Shown: positions 36,198 through 48,900, numbered from the stretch's first letter. The stretch: 64,000 nucleotides of DNA from Synchiropus splendidus (GCF_027744825.2 NC_071347.1:22548001-22612000); one strand, 5' to 3'. The notes: generated from the sequence alone by a model not told the origin. A program made the numbers and translations.

Positions 36198-37570
36198 GGA
36201 AACAAGTCTATGAACGTCAGCCAAGTCTGTTGAAGACATCTGAATCAAACAAGTCTATCAATGACTTCCTAGTCCATGACTCCCTAGTCAACCACGTCTG
36301 TGCATAATCTCTGAGCCAACCACCATCTGTGACATCTGAATTAACCAAGTCTGTTCGTGACTTTCTAGTCAACCAAGTCTATCAACTTCCTTTTGAACCA
36401 AGATTATCACTGACTTCCTAGTCAGCCAGGTCTATCTATGACATCTAAGTCATCCAAGTCTGTCAGCGACTTCCTAGTCAAACAAGTCTGTGCATCACCT
36501 TCTGAGTGAACCATGTCATCTGCCATCTGAGTCAGCCAAGTCAGTTAATAACATTCTAGTCTACCCTTTCAATGAACGATTTCTTAGTCAACCAAGTCTG
36601 CTAAAGACTTCTGAATCAAAAAAGTCTATCAATAACTTCCTAGTCAGCCAAGTCTATCTATGACATCCGAGTCAACCAAATCTGTTTATTTATTCCCAGT
36701 CAACCGAGTTTGAGAATGACTTCCTCATCAAACAAGTCTGTTGATGACATCCTAGTCAACCAAGTCTATCAACAACTTCCTAGTCAACCAAGTCTGCTGA
36801 TGACTTCTGAATCAGACAAGTTTATCAATGACTTCCTAGTCCACCTGGTCCATTGATGATTTGCTAGTCAAACAAGTTGATCAATGACTTCCAATCAACC
36901 AAGTCTGTTGATGACTCCCTAGTCAACCAAGTCTGTGCAAAATATCTGAGTCAACCACCACTATCTGTGACATCTGAATTAACCAAGTCTGTTAGTGATT
37001 GCCTTGTCAACCAAGTCTATCAATGAATTCCTTTTCGACCAAGTCAATCAACTTCCTTTTGAAACAAGTCTATCACTGACTTCCTAGTCAACCACGCCTG
37101 TCTATGACATTCAAGTCATCCACGTCTGTCAGCGACTTTCTAGTCAACCAAGCCTGCTGAAGACTTCTGAATCTACCAAGTCTATCACTGACTTCCTAGT
37201 CAACCACGCCTGTCTATGACATTCAAGTCATCCACGTTTGTCAGCGACTTTCTAGTCAACCAAGCCTGCTGAAGACTTCTGAATCTAACAAGTCTATCAC
37301 TGACTTCCTAGTCAACCACGCCTGTCTATGACATTCAAGTCATCCACGTTTGTCAGCGACTTTCTAGTCAACCAAGTCTGCGGAAGACGTCTGAATCTAA
37401 CAATTCTATCACTGACTTCCTAGTCAACCAAGTCTATCAACTTCCTTTTGAAACAAGTCTATCACTGACTTCCTAGTCAACCACGCCTGTCTATGACATT
37501 CAAGTCATCCACGTCTGTCAGCGACTTCCTAGTCAACCAAGTCTATCAACTTCCTTGTCAACCAAGACGT
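36198..37570. repeat. 28-bp minisatellite field with 112-bp higher-order unit
   Basis: Degenerate repeats of a roughly 28-bp unit built from TTCCTAGTCAACCAAGTCTA plus TCAATGAC fill this stretch. From about 37078 to 37420 the variants are organised in a 112-bp higher-order unit (four basic units): the marker CACGCCTGTCTATGACATTC recurs at 37093, 37205 and 37317. A further copy lies at 37482. No coding meaning is seen. Confidence 0.9.
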
Positions 37571-38329
37571 TCTCCCGAGTGTGGTCCTCCAGACCCGGGA
37601 CACACCCGGCTCACCTCCCGACTCCTCCAGAAGAGCCTGAGGAACCTGCTTGAACCGAGCGTGTGCAGTGGTGCGAGCAGACTCCACACCCTGGTGCAGC
37701 GAACCGGAACATTTATTCATATCGGCCTTATTAATCCCTTCATTGATTCCACGGCGTGGTTTTATCATCCGATTTGAAAAGTCGCGCAGGTCGCCCTGCG
37801 AAGAAGCCGCGAAGCCTGGAGATCAAGAGGGAGACGGGCGGCAGGAAAAGAGGAGAAGAAGGAGCGGCGGAGATAAAATTAGAAAAAGATTGCAGATAAA
37901 TGGCAGCACTAAAGGCGGCGCTGCGTCCACATACATCATAGTTGAGCGGCCTGTTTGTGTGCGTGCGGCGGATTTAATGGACGAACCCCAGCGCTTTGGT
38001 CACTGCTAAAGTCATTAAAGTCGTCTTGATCCCGGCGAGCAGCAGGACCCACGGAAGCGCAGACCTCTTTCCTCCGTGATGAATGGCACAGCTGGTGAAA
38101 AGCGCTGACAAAAACAAGAGCGTGATATGGAACTTGATGTTCTCCTCCGGAGCCAGATTATCTCCCGACCTTCAGGCGGCGAGATGGACGACACGTGCGC
38201 GACTCGCCGGCTCTTCTTCTGCTCTCACGCTGCTCCACTGAGCACCGAACAAACGACATCACAAACAGCTTCATTAGGTTAGGAAGAGCAGGGGCTCCCG
38301 AGTCGCTAGTCATGACTTGGTGGCTGCTT

Positions 38330-39120
38330 CGGGTGCACAAGTCTAACAAGTCGTCTTCAGACTCGATCCCAGCGGCGACATCAGACGGGCTAGTGACCAA
38401 GCAAAGTTTCAGACTTGCTAACATGACAATTCTCCGACCAAGTCCTCCCGACTCTCCTCCCCGACCAAGTCAACTTTTGACCTATTTATTATGCAAGTCA
38501 ATTTATGTCCTGAGCAAGTCTCTTACTTCCTGGTTCCTCCTTGTTTTGAGCTCTACCTCACAAAACATAGTTATTGAGCAAGTCTATTGCAGGTCAATGC
38601 TGTCTCCCAAGTCCATGACTTCCTTTCGAAGTACCAAGTCTATTCCACATAGAAGATGTCTATCTATGATGTCCAAGTCACTCTAGTCAGTCTATTATTT
38701 CCTAGTCAATCAAGTTTATCTATCACTTCCAAGACGTCTCTTTGTGACATTTGAGTCAAGTCAAGTCCAACTTTTGGGTCATCCAAGTCTGTTTATGACC
38801 TCGCAGTTAACCAAGTCTAGCAACGACTTTCCAGTCAAACAGGTCCATTCACAACTTCAAAGTCTACCAAGTGCATTTTTTAACTTCCTTGTCAACCAAA
38901 TCTGTTTATTAGTCCCAAGTCAACAAAGTCTAAAATGACTTCCAAGTCAGCCTATGATGATCCACTCAACGCTTCTGTTTACACCTTCCTAGTCTACCAA
39001 GTCTATTCTTAACTTCGCTATCAACAAAGTCTGTTAGTGACTTCCCAGTCAGCCGAGTCTGTGTCAGTCTTTTTAGTTTGCCAAGGTTGGTTCTGGCCAT
39101 CCGTTTACCAAGTCCAAGAA
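38330..39120. repeat. Degenerate continuation of the 28-bp repeat family
   Basis: Scattered CAAGTCTA, TGACTTCC and AGTCAACC words with irregular spacing mark older, more diverged copies of the 36.2-kb repeat. The two blocks are separated by unrelated sequence (about 37571-38330). Open frames here are repeat-derived. Confidence 0.7.
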
Positions 39121-40055
39121 ATGTTGCTGAGTTCTCTCTGCAGGTCGTGGCCACAGTCCTGACTCAGACATACAGGTGGAACTGCAGGAGGAGCCTCGTC
39201 TTCAAGAGCTTCACCTCAGCAGGTCTTCAGGTCCTGACAGGTGCGCAGCATGTCTTTTCTTGCAGCACTTTCAAGTCGCCGGAGTGTTTTTGTAACAAGG
39301 AGTCACTCACTGATGTTTTCAGTCTCCACCAGTCCCTGTCCAGCGAATGTTGCTGAGTCATCATTATTTTGGATCTGACTGCTGGAGGACCGGGATCAGG
39401 GCTCTGACCGGTTCAGACCTCCAGGAACAGACTCCGCCCGAGCGTCTGCCGACAGCTGTGTAGCTTTTAGTTAGCGCAGCTCTTTCACATGGGAACCCTC
39501 AGCCCTTGACCTTCAGCATCTGTCGGGGTCTCTAGGTTTCAGGGATCCAGTTTCACTGATAAGACCCGACCCTCCGGGCAGACTGGCGGGATCTTCATCA
39601 ACTCGTCATCGGCAGATAAGAGGGAACCCGAGCCTCATCTCAGACTCGTATGAGCGTCGGTGGCGCTCTATTATTGATGCTGGGCTCGGACGCTCGGGGC
39701 CAGTCGTGCTTAAAGGCACGCTGGCAGGGATTCAGCCGGACCTCTTCATCGCGGGGCGGGTTTCATGTTAGCGAGTGGTGTTGGAGGAGCGTGTGTGGCG
39801 CATAAATCTGTGGACAGACGGGCGTCTGACAGCCAGGGTCAGCTGGGATCGCCGACCTCAGGCCCGGCAGCAGGTGATGCCATCGAGTCCGATACGCGCC
39901 GTCCACTTAGTCACGTTAAAGACGGACACACAACACCGAGGTTCTGACCCCGAGATGGCCGGGCCTGACCACTGGACTTCAGTTACTGAGGCTGCCGTCA
40001 TCCAGTATTGACCAGCAGCCAACACACACACTCACTCAGTCTGTGTTCTTATGCC

Positions 40056-40214
40056 TTGTGGGGACCTCTCCTGGCCATCGCCCTTTCCCCAGCCTCTCCC
40101 CCGGAACACATGGCTCACCTGAACCAGAACCAAACTGAGACCCACTTTGACTCACCCAGTTATGTTGGAGTTTTAATCCACAAATTCAGGCTTAACAAGG
40201 AGGGGTCCCCACAA
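40056..40214. mobile_element. Inverted copy of the TTGTGGGGACC-end element
   Basis: Opposite orientation: it starts TTGTGGGGACCTCTCCTGGC and ends GGGGTCCCCACAA, with intact inverted termini. The internal CCCTTTCCCCAGCCTCTCCC is the complement of the landmark in other copies. Confidence 0.72.
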
Positions 40215-40871
40215 GTGTAGCTATAAACACGCAGGGCTAATGGTGACGTCGCCCCCAAAGACAGTTGCTCTTTAAAAATTCATAGATGACTAAATGAACT
40301 GAAGTTAAAGGCTACTTCATTAGTGAGTCTGTGTGTGTGTGTGTGCGTGTGTGTGACTGGTTTAGCTGAACCTGTGAGGACCTATTCTTGGAAATACACC
40401 TACTTTGTGGGGACCTCACAAACTTCAGGCTCAATTTGAGGATGAGGAGGATTACGTTGGTGTTGCTGTTCACCCATATGTCCAGCAGAGGGAGCAGTCC
40501 TGAGTCAAAAGTTTAGGACAGCAACAAACTCCAAAACCAAGATGGCGACTGTGGAAGAGTATGGATCATGTAGCTCTGGCACAGAAGAGGAAACGGAGGC
40601 AGCGTTGGAGGAGGCGCTGGTCGGTGAGGACGTTAAATATATGGCCACTGGAGGACGGAGAGTTTCCACCATTGTCACGTCTTCTTCCTGTCTCATTAGA
40701 GCTGCGTATCGGGTAGCGACAGCAACACTGCCCCCCATGGTTTCCAGTGGTACTGCTCATCCCCGAAAGTTTAGTGGAGAGAGATACGGAGGGAATGAAG
40801 CAGTGTGTGTGGGGGCTTGTATATCCTACTTTGCAGGGACAAAACTATGCTGAAGTGATGACCGTACGACT

Positions 40872-41047
40872 TTGTGGGGACATTTGGCTGGACCCCACGA
40901 AGTTAAGAATCAATGAGAATGAGGGATCCAAAATTACTGGGTGACTATAACTGGGTTCCACTTTGGTTCAGAGTCCTGGTTCAGGTGAGCCATGTGTTCC
41001 GTGGGAGAGGCAGGGGAAAGGGCGATGGCCAGGAGAGGTCCTCACGA
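40872..41047. mobile_element. Copy of the TTGTGGGGACC-end element
   Basis: Starts TTGTGGGGACATTTGGC and ends GAGAGGTCCTCACGA, with CAGAGTCCTGGTTCAGGTGA and AGGGGAAAGGGCGATGGCC inside. A truncated 5' piece of another copy lies at about 40405-40445. Confidence 0.68.
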
Positions 41048-41654
41048 CGTGTGTATGTGTGTGTCTCAGCAGGTGCTGACCACTGCAGCCTGCAGGTAAA
41101 CACCTCAGAAGAGCTGCGAGTTTGTTGGAAACAGACTGGTGGTGGTCATAATGTTATCGCTGCACCTTGAACATGATTTTTTCATTTTGACACAGGCACA
41201 CACACACGCAGACAAAGACTCTAGACGATTAGGATAGTTATTCTGCTGCAGCACAGCTGGAGGCGGCGTTGGGCAGAGTCCTGCGTGTGTGTGTTTTACG
41301 GCTTGAGGGGGTCATTCAATTTTAATTTGAAATGGGATTTCTGTGTCTCTGTCTGTTCAGCAAAACACAAGCTGCAGGATAGAAGAAAAGGTGAAGACTT
41401 ATATTCAATTACACCTCATGGAGGAGCGTGTGTGCGCGCGTGTGCGTGTGCGGGGGGAGGGGTGTGTTACACACCAGAGTAAATCTATCATCGTGTACAT
41501 ACATTTCTCCCGCTATGTCTCCTGTCAATCTCAGCCTGGGAGGCAAAAGGGACACGCGCAGGCTCACAGCGCCCTCTCGCGGACAGCACTCTACACTCTA
41601 TGGGCGCGAAGTGAAGTTCTGACGCGGTGCCTGGTTCTGGCCTGGAGGCATGTT

Positions 41655-41890
41655 GTGTTCTGGCATCCTCCAGCCTCTCTCTCCAGAAGCACCTCCGTCC
41701 ATCTGGGCGAGTCTCCTCCGAGTCTCTCCCGGATGACTGGGCTTCTCTCTCTAAAGAGAGTCCGGAGACAGTGTTCTCTGGGTGGCTCCAAAGCTGGTGA
41801 CCTCAGAAACCCAGCGCTCAGTGGAGAGCTCTGAGCTGTCCTCTGGCTCAGCTCACCTCCACCTCATCTCGAGCCTGGTCTGGACCTTCC
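41655..41890 (-). mobile_element. LINE fragment, minus orientation
   Basis: The complement matches the AGAGAGAAGCCCAGTCATCC, GGGAGAGACTCGGAGGAGAC and AGAGCTGAGCCAGAGGAC landmarks shared with the fragments at 48.5, 57.8 and 59.6 kb. Confidence 0.55.
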
Positions 41891-44800
41891 ACTCCTCCCC
41901 GAGGAAGCTGAATCTGAAGTGAGAACTGAAGGTCTCGCGCCTCCGCAGCTGAAGAACATCGTTGTGGTCAGTTAGCCGTGTATCTACTGCCACCACGCGG
42001 TCAATCGGGAGACATGCACGCATCACAGATAAATTGTGTCGCAAATAATTCTTTATTCGCGAGGTGGTCGGGCATTTTAATGCGATTTCTCCATACTCCT
42101 CTATAATTTGGTTGACTCATTTGCGACCTCTATCGGCGGCACGTGATAATCTTTTACTTCAGCGCGTGCATCTCCACTTTAAAGCGAGGAAGATGCGCTC
42201 GATTTGCGCGTACTTGGCCACAATTTGGCATTTCTTTCCCTCGAGTCAGTGTTTTGTACGCGCGTTTTACTTTTTTGCGATGTCAGAACTGGTGCTCCGT
42301 TGAGATCAGAGTGCAATAGTTGCAGAAAAGTCCCTTTAAATAGCTGTAGTGAAGCGCAGTATATGAAGTGCCCAGCAGATGGAGGCAAAGTAACATCCTG
42401 CTCACAAGATACGGGTCGCTTCTGTTTCTCAACTGGTGAACACGTGATTTTTGTCAAGGCGCTGGCTTCATGTGGGGGAAGTTCGCAGGTGTTTGGGTGG
42501 GGAGGTAGGACTGAGGAGGACTGGGTCTGGAAAGAGCGTGACAATTCAGAAATCTCTGGATACAGAGGAGCATGAGCAACACAGAGGTCACTTGGCCGCA
42601 CCTTCCCGGGTCAAGGGTTCATTTGACCGACTGCACCGCGCTGAGCTTCACTCCAATATTCCTAAATGTTGCCTCCTGTCGTGACCTCACTGAGCTCCGG
42701 TTTTCACCGGTACTGAAGCTTGTGAGTCAGAGCTGGAGTGCAGAATCTTCTCCGAGGGTCAAGCTGGGGTCACAGATGAATCCAATACAAACAAACATTC
42801 TTTCATTTCATGGGAAACTTCCCGGCAACCTCAGCAGCGCCTGCAGTTGTCTGGCTCGCTGCGGGAGCTCGCTTCAGACGGGGCAGGGGGGTGGAGGAGC
42901 TGGACAGCCTTGAGAGTCAGACTGGCTCGCCGACATTCCTCACTCGCTGTTTTGACGGAGAGGAATGCCAGAGCAACATATGAGCCGCCGGAGTCGATAC
43001 TGACAAGGAAGAGAGTCTTGAGACTGACAGGTGACACCATGATGGTTTTCACGGATGATGTCATCAAGACTCAAGCCTTTGTCTAGAGCCTGTGTTTCAA
43101 ACTCCAGGCACGAGGGCCGCATCGGGTCCTGCCATCATGACATAGGGCCCGAAATGTACTGCAACATTTGGACATAAGAACCAAGATAAATCAGAGTTTC
43201 TGATGGTTGGAGTGCAGGAGAACCCGTTTGGCTTCATCTCCATGGAGATGACTCAGTCCCGCACTGATGAGGTCACACAAGTCGCGACTGCTATTCTGTT
43301 GCTCTTCTGGCGAAGCCCATGTCTGAACAATGAACAATGTTGCCGTCACGGATCACATGCTTGCATGTGTCCTTCACTGTGGTATTGCTGTTCACCAATA
43401 TGTCCAGCAGTTTATAACCCCAACAAACTCCAAAACAAGCATAGAAGAAGCATTGAGTGGTCACCTGGACCAGCTGGTCCTTAAGTGAGCAAGTTCGCAC
43501 CACCAGTCGGACCTGATGACATCATTTCCTCTCCCACCCCAGTGGGTCATTCTGTGACCAGCGACTCTTGTCAAGGGGCGGGGCAAATTCCCGGACAGTG
43601 ACATCGCTGATGCGGTGTCTGTCTTGTGTAATGAAGAGCTCCGCCCACATTTCTGTTGAATCATCTGTCACTCCGCCGACGTGTGCGCACACGATCGTGA
43701 CCAACCCTCTATTGTCAGGCCTGCGTCCAGTCGGCACCTGACACGAGTCAAACCTGTCGGGCCGCTCCATCCCGCACGCCCTGCCAGCGCCGACCCGGGG
43801 CCCGAACATGCCGGGCATAGCCCACATTTGTGAGGCCGACCTGACAAAGAGACGCTCGCGGGGTTGCTCACCGCACGTCTTCGCCTCGCTCAGGAATGCG
43901 AGATAAAGATGGAGTCGTAGCTTTCTGTTCAGGTCGGGGAGGAATGTAAAGAAAAAGACTTCTGTTCATCCACCACAGTTTAAGGAAAGCGAGAGGAGAA
44001 CAAGTGACTGGACTGGTTCACATAGCTGACATACCTGCTCACACACACACACACGTCTTTATCAGCCACTCACACACACTGCATACCGAGAAAATGGGGG
44101 CGACATGACAGAAGGTGAGTCAGGTTTGGACTGACAAACCCTCAGGTGAGAGGAATGAGCTGGACCTGGGGAGGGAGGCCCAGTTGGGGTGGTGCTGGTT
44201 CGGCCAGCAACAGTGAGGTCCGCACCGAGTGAATCAGTCAGTGACCAACGGTCTGGAGGAGGGAAACAAGGCTGATATGGAGGCTCAGCAGAAGAGGAGG
44301 AGGAGGAGGATGATGATGAAGGGAGAGGCCCAAGTCAGATGGGTCTGTTGGATGGTGTGTTCCTTACATAAACACTTCTCCAATAACACACTCGCAGGTC
44401 TGAGCACAGGCTGGTACTGAGGGTCAGCACTTGTGGAGGAGGGAGAGAGGAGCAGAACACAAACAGTTGTTAAGTATTAGTCACCAGTCACCCTCCTGTG
44501 TTTACGTGCTGATTATCCGACCTTTGGTTCTGGTCCAGAACAAATGCGATAGGTTTGGTTTCGGCGCTGGTGAGTCATCTCCAGCGGTTTGTGGTTTTAG
44601 ATTTGTGCGTTCAATCTTTGTCTTACTTTATTTACTGACGAGGTTCAGCTCTAATCCATTTTTTTTTACCTTTATCTTTCTTTATCTTTCTCAAGATTTA
44701 CTTTCTGTACTTTCTAAATATATTTTGATGAAAATTCCATTGCTTTTGTTTTTACATTTTCTTTCCTTTTTTATTTTGTCAGCCTCTCGTGTGTTTTATA

Positions 44801-45531
44801 AATGTTATAGGGTTGTAAATTTTATTATTTTTATTATTATTATGTGTATTTATGTCACTTTTTTGCCTGTTTTCCCATTCGTTTCTATAAATGTAAATAA
44901 TTATTGAAAATTAATTATTAATGAATTATTTTTAGGCAATTAATTTATTTCCTGTATTTCCTAAATATATGTTGAAGAAGATTGCACTGCTTTTATTTTT
45001 ACATTTGTTCTCCTTTTCAATTTTGTTTTGTTTTATACATGTTTGTTTTAAATTGTACTTTATTTTGCATTATTTTATATCGTAATAGTTATGTCACTTT
45101 TTGCTGTTTTCCCATTTGTGTCTTTGAATTTAAATCATATTTTTATGAATCTATTTGTACAATGCACTTTCAACAATGTTATGTTGCTACATTGCTAGTA
45201 AATGTTAGCAACCGCTACTTCAAGTTCCCCCTCAGGTCTCCTGTGTTCTCTCACTCTGGTCCATCAACACCATGTGAGCAACAATCAAATATAGTTCCGT
45301 ACGTGACACTGAAGAAATAAATGGACAGGAACCATTAAAAACTCTTTTATTTGAACCAGTTGGTTGCTAACAGTTAGCCAGTGAATGATAAAACACGAGA
45401 CTGACAAGGAGCGTAAAACGACAGTAAAAATTTCGATAATGTTAAAAAAAAAAAAAAAGTAGTAAAGCACGTGGTTTATTTGGATTTAAATACATTTTAA
45501 ATTCAAAATCAAACGCGGTGTCGTGTTGTGG

Positions 45532-45829
45532 TGACGTCACGGCCCGCCCCCCTCCAGCAGCTCCTGTCTGCTCAGGTCTGAGGAAGAGGAGGAGGAGGAA
45601 GAGGAGGAGGAGGACGCTGGTCCCTCGCATCAGAGCTGCCGGACTCCACCTGTCGCGAGCGTCGTGTGTCCGAGTCCGGACCGAGGCTGTACCCCAGCGC
45701 AGCGCGGAGAGCGAGCGAGCGGAGTCGTGACTCGGAACATGGAGCCGCAGCGCTGAGGACGGACGCGGAGCCCGAGACCGACGCTTCTCTCGGCGGATGC
45801 TTTTATCCGCAGTGCCTCCGCGGAGCACC
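45532..45829 (+). promoter_or_regulatory. pard6a: pard6a promoter / 5' UTR, CpG-rich, with CRE and GC box
   Basis: The DNA turns abruptly from AT-rich to GC- and CpG-rich at about 45.53 kb, just upstream of coding exon 1. A perfect palindromic CRE, TGACGTCA, lies at 45532-45539 and is followed directly by a GC box (GGCCCGCCCC, 45541-45550). A purine tract of GAG/GGA triplets occupies about 45580-45614. No TATA box is visible, which fits a CpG-island promoter. The exact start site is unknown, so the 5' UTR length is an inference. Confidence 0.6.
45580..45614. repeat. (GAG)n purine tract in the pard6a 5' region
   Basis: GGA/GAG triplets with two GAA interruptions, about 215 bp before the start codon, so it may be transcribed in the 5' UTR. 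Confidence 0.85.
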
Positions 45830-45838
45830 ATGTCCAGA

Positions 45839-45878
<40 letters not shown>

Positions 45879-45922
45879 CGCCGCTGAGATTGACGGACAA
45901 CGTGGTGGAGGTCAAGAGCAAA
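45830..45922 (+). CDS. pard6a: pard6a coding exon 1 (polyQ and start of PB1)
   Basis: This 93-nt exon encodes residues 1-31 and ends in phase 0 at AAA/GTGAGT. The start at 45830 has an A at -3 (CACCATGT). An in-frame ATG at 45797 would add 11 residues but has a poor context, so I prefer 45830. After MSRH come eleven consecutive glutamines, all CAG, then RTPLRLTDNVVEVKSK. The latter aligns with the Par6A N-terminus. K29 corresponds to human PARD6A Lys19, the PB1 residue that contacts the acidic motif of aPKC. The polyQ is not part of the family norm that I know. Confidence 0.9.
45844..45876 (+). repeat. pard6a: Coding (CAG)11 repeat in pard6a
   Basis: Eleven uninterrupted CAG codons, residues 5-15 of the Par6 protein. 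Confidence 0.9.
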
Positions 45923-48900
45923 GTGAGTCCTGCCGCGTGTGGCCCGAGCTCGCCGGGCCCTCGGTGTCACGCCGCGGTCATTTCAGCTCACGTTTGAGCC
46001 CTAATGCGGTGACACTCGCCGCAACCGCGCGAGTCACCTGCTGCCTCACTCTTGGTTCCGCCTCGCCCGGCTGTTACACCGAATTTAGCTCGATATTTAG
46101 TGACCCTCGCATCACAACAAGACTAAACTGGTGACGTCTAAAGGTATAAACATGGAGAGCGTTCACCAGTGGAGGAGAGTGAGCTCTCCTCTTTTTCTCT
46201 CACGAGAGCGAACCTCGCTTCGACTTCAGATCTCAGACCCAGATTGGAGGTTGTGTCCTCAGTAGACTGGATCAGAAGGTTGGAGGTTGGAATACTGTCT
46301 TCACCTGTGGCTGTAGAGTGGAGTACTGAGATTTGTCAGCACCACCAGTGTATGAAGTCACCCTGACCCACTGTCTGTCCCACTGTCCCGCAGGTAACTC
46401 CCTTCAACAGCATGTACTTCTAACGCTGTCATGACTGCAGGACACACTCGCCAAACTCCTCACACGACTGTCATCACACTGATGTTCTGCTGATCCGTTT
46501 GTTCAGCTTTGCTAGTGACTGCAGTAGACTGTAGTTTCCTAATGAGTACAGTGGTCAGCTAGTCATGATGCTGTTGTTTTGTTAGTCCGCTGTCAGGAAG
46601 AGGCTGAAGCAGCATGGCGCCACCAAACATCAAAGACTGGTTTTTCTCACATCAAAGGACTTTCTCACCCACATTTTGAACTGTTAAAAATGAATTGTGG
46701 AATTTCAATACACCATTTAACTATACAGTCCTAGTTTGCAACAATTTCTATTCATGTTTTTATGAATATTTTCGTGTATTCTTCGTCAGTCATGTTCGCT
46801 GACTGGTCATATGGCAACTAAATGAGTAGTTGACTGTCAAACCAATCATTAGTTGCTAGTATTACTGAGAACAGCAGTACATTCATGTGAGTACTTGTAC
46901 TCTGCTGCCAGTGCGGTTACATGTCAGTACTGTCAGAGACGGTGGTTGGGAGTATTGTTCTATTTATAGTGGCCTCAGCTCACGTGTCAGTACTCCTCTA
47001 CTGAGCCAGTACTTCAACACACGAGCGAGTGAATGGCTGTTTAGAACTGCGATGACGGTGCGACTGGAGTCGATGGCTCGGTCCTAGGACTGTGGTTCCT
47101 CTCAGGTCCATCCAAGTGACTGACTCCAACAGTAGTAGCGTCAGAGGCTCCTCCTTCTTCAGCGTCTCCCGCAGAGGTGTGATGTTCGAGGCTTCCTCTG
47201 TCCTCACGCTTGCTCTGCATATGGATGAGTGTGTGGTGCGCCACAATGTTTCCCTCATGCGCGTCAATATTGAAGATTTTATGACGAGATTGTGCGACTG
47301 TCGGCATTGTATGTTTTGGACTGACAGCAGCACACGCTTCAGTGTCTTGGGCTCTGACTGGCTCAGTGAAGTGGCATCAATGAGCCGCCTGTCTCAGCAC
47401 GGACCCGCACTGATGTGTCGCGAGTTTGTGTGTAGAGTTGTGGACCTGTGGCAGGTTTGCAGGCTGAGGCGTGCAAGTGCTCTGGCTCTGAAGCTGAGCC
47501 CCAGAGGAAGATGATGGTGGAGACGGTGAGGCTCCTCTGGAAGGAAAACTGCCGTCAGTCACATGATTTTTAAAAGACAGAGTAAACGTGGGGAAAATAA
47601 AAAAAAATCTATATTCGTTATTAATCATAAATGAATACATGTTTTGCAAAAAATAAACAATCAAAAAAGCTCAATATTTAGAGGGGAAATATACAAGATA
47701 TTTAAAAAGAAAAAACTAATGAAATAAATAAATCTATTTAATTAATAGCAAAAATGATATTTCAAAAGTAAGTAGGAAGGAATATGACAAATGGATAGAA
47801 ATATGAAAGTACAACTCACTTTAAAAATACATTAAAAGTAAGTCAAATGTTCATATGAAAAATCATATCACACTTTTCATTGAGACAACAAAAAACAAAA
47901 CATATTTCAAGGACTGGCACATGTTTTTGTTATTGAGGGGCAAACAATCAAAATCATTTTTATAAAATGATTTTGGGAAATAATTGAAAATAACTTGTAT
48001 GAGGAAGACAATCTATAAAATGGAAGGAATACATCATTTTATGTCGGTGAAATGTTTCTGCAGGGATGTAGCTATTGTGAAACGGCGTGTCAGACCTGAG
48101 GGTGTCGGACAGTGACGTGGCTCCCTCAGCACCCGCTGTGATGAAGCTGTCGTCCCCATCATCTTGCCTCTCTCCTCATGACTGCTGGCCTGTATCAGTG
48201 TGTGAAGCACGTGAAGAATGTGGCTCTTATCTCCCCTGCCTCGTCCGTGAGCGACGCCACTTCTTTACATTCTGAAGTCAGTCATCCCGTCACACAAAAG
48301 CACCGTGTGTTTGACACGTTTGTGCGGCGAGATTGTGAATCTTTAACTGCGGAAGCGGGTGATTCCAGAAAAGTTAATATTTGTTTTCCAAGATGCTGAG
48401 AACATTCTTGAGTCGTTACTTCTTTCTTCTTCTGCCACTTGTCTGAGGTCAGGTCGTGGGGGCAGCAGATGGAGAGAAGAGGCCCAGAACTCCCTCTGTG
48501 CAGAAACCTCCTACCAGTCACCTGACAGTATTCATTTCTCCTGGGTCTGCCCCAGGCCTTCCTCCCAGCTGCACACATCACTACTGTGCCACCTCCTGGA
48601 GGAGCAGAGGTTCTCCTCTGAGTCTCTCCTGGATGACTGAGCTTCTCTCTCTAAAAGGGTGGGAGGACGGAGAGACTCTTGTTCTGGGTCGCTCCAAAGC
48701 TGGGGACCACCGGTGAGAGGAGAAGCCCACTGCTCAGTGGATATCTTTGCCTTCTGGCTCAGCTCTTTGACAGGGTCCTCATGAGTGAAAAAAATACCGG
48801 ACCCTCCGCTGTTTTCTGACTGAGGGCCAGCAGGGACCCTGAGGTTCACTAGCTTAACTCGGCTTTCTTGACGAAAGCTACAGCTAGCATCCTAGCATTG

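Larger units (their letters stand above)
39121..45531. other. Intergenic DNA upstream of pard6a
   Basis: No gene is recognised. It holds three copies or pieces of the inverted-end element (40056-41047), a LINE fragment (41655-41890), two copies of a short dispersed segment (40456-40541 and 43374-43440) and an AT-rich block (44600-45180). The frame at 40542-40853 (Glu-rich start) has no recognisable motif. Confidence 0.6.

Noticed and set aside
44431..44907. 158-codon open frame as a membrane protein
   Set aside because: It lies in an AT-rich, T-run-rich block. The hydrophobic Phe/Leu composition follows from base composition, and there is no family motif or splice context.
45797..45829. Upstream in-frame start adding 11 residues to Par6
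   Set aside because: Context is weak (C at -3), while the ATG at 45830 has A at -3 and gives the family-like N-terminus. Not excluded without 5' RNA data.
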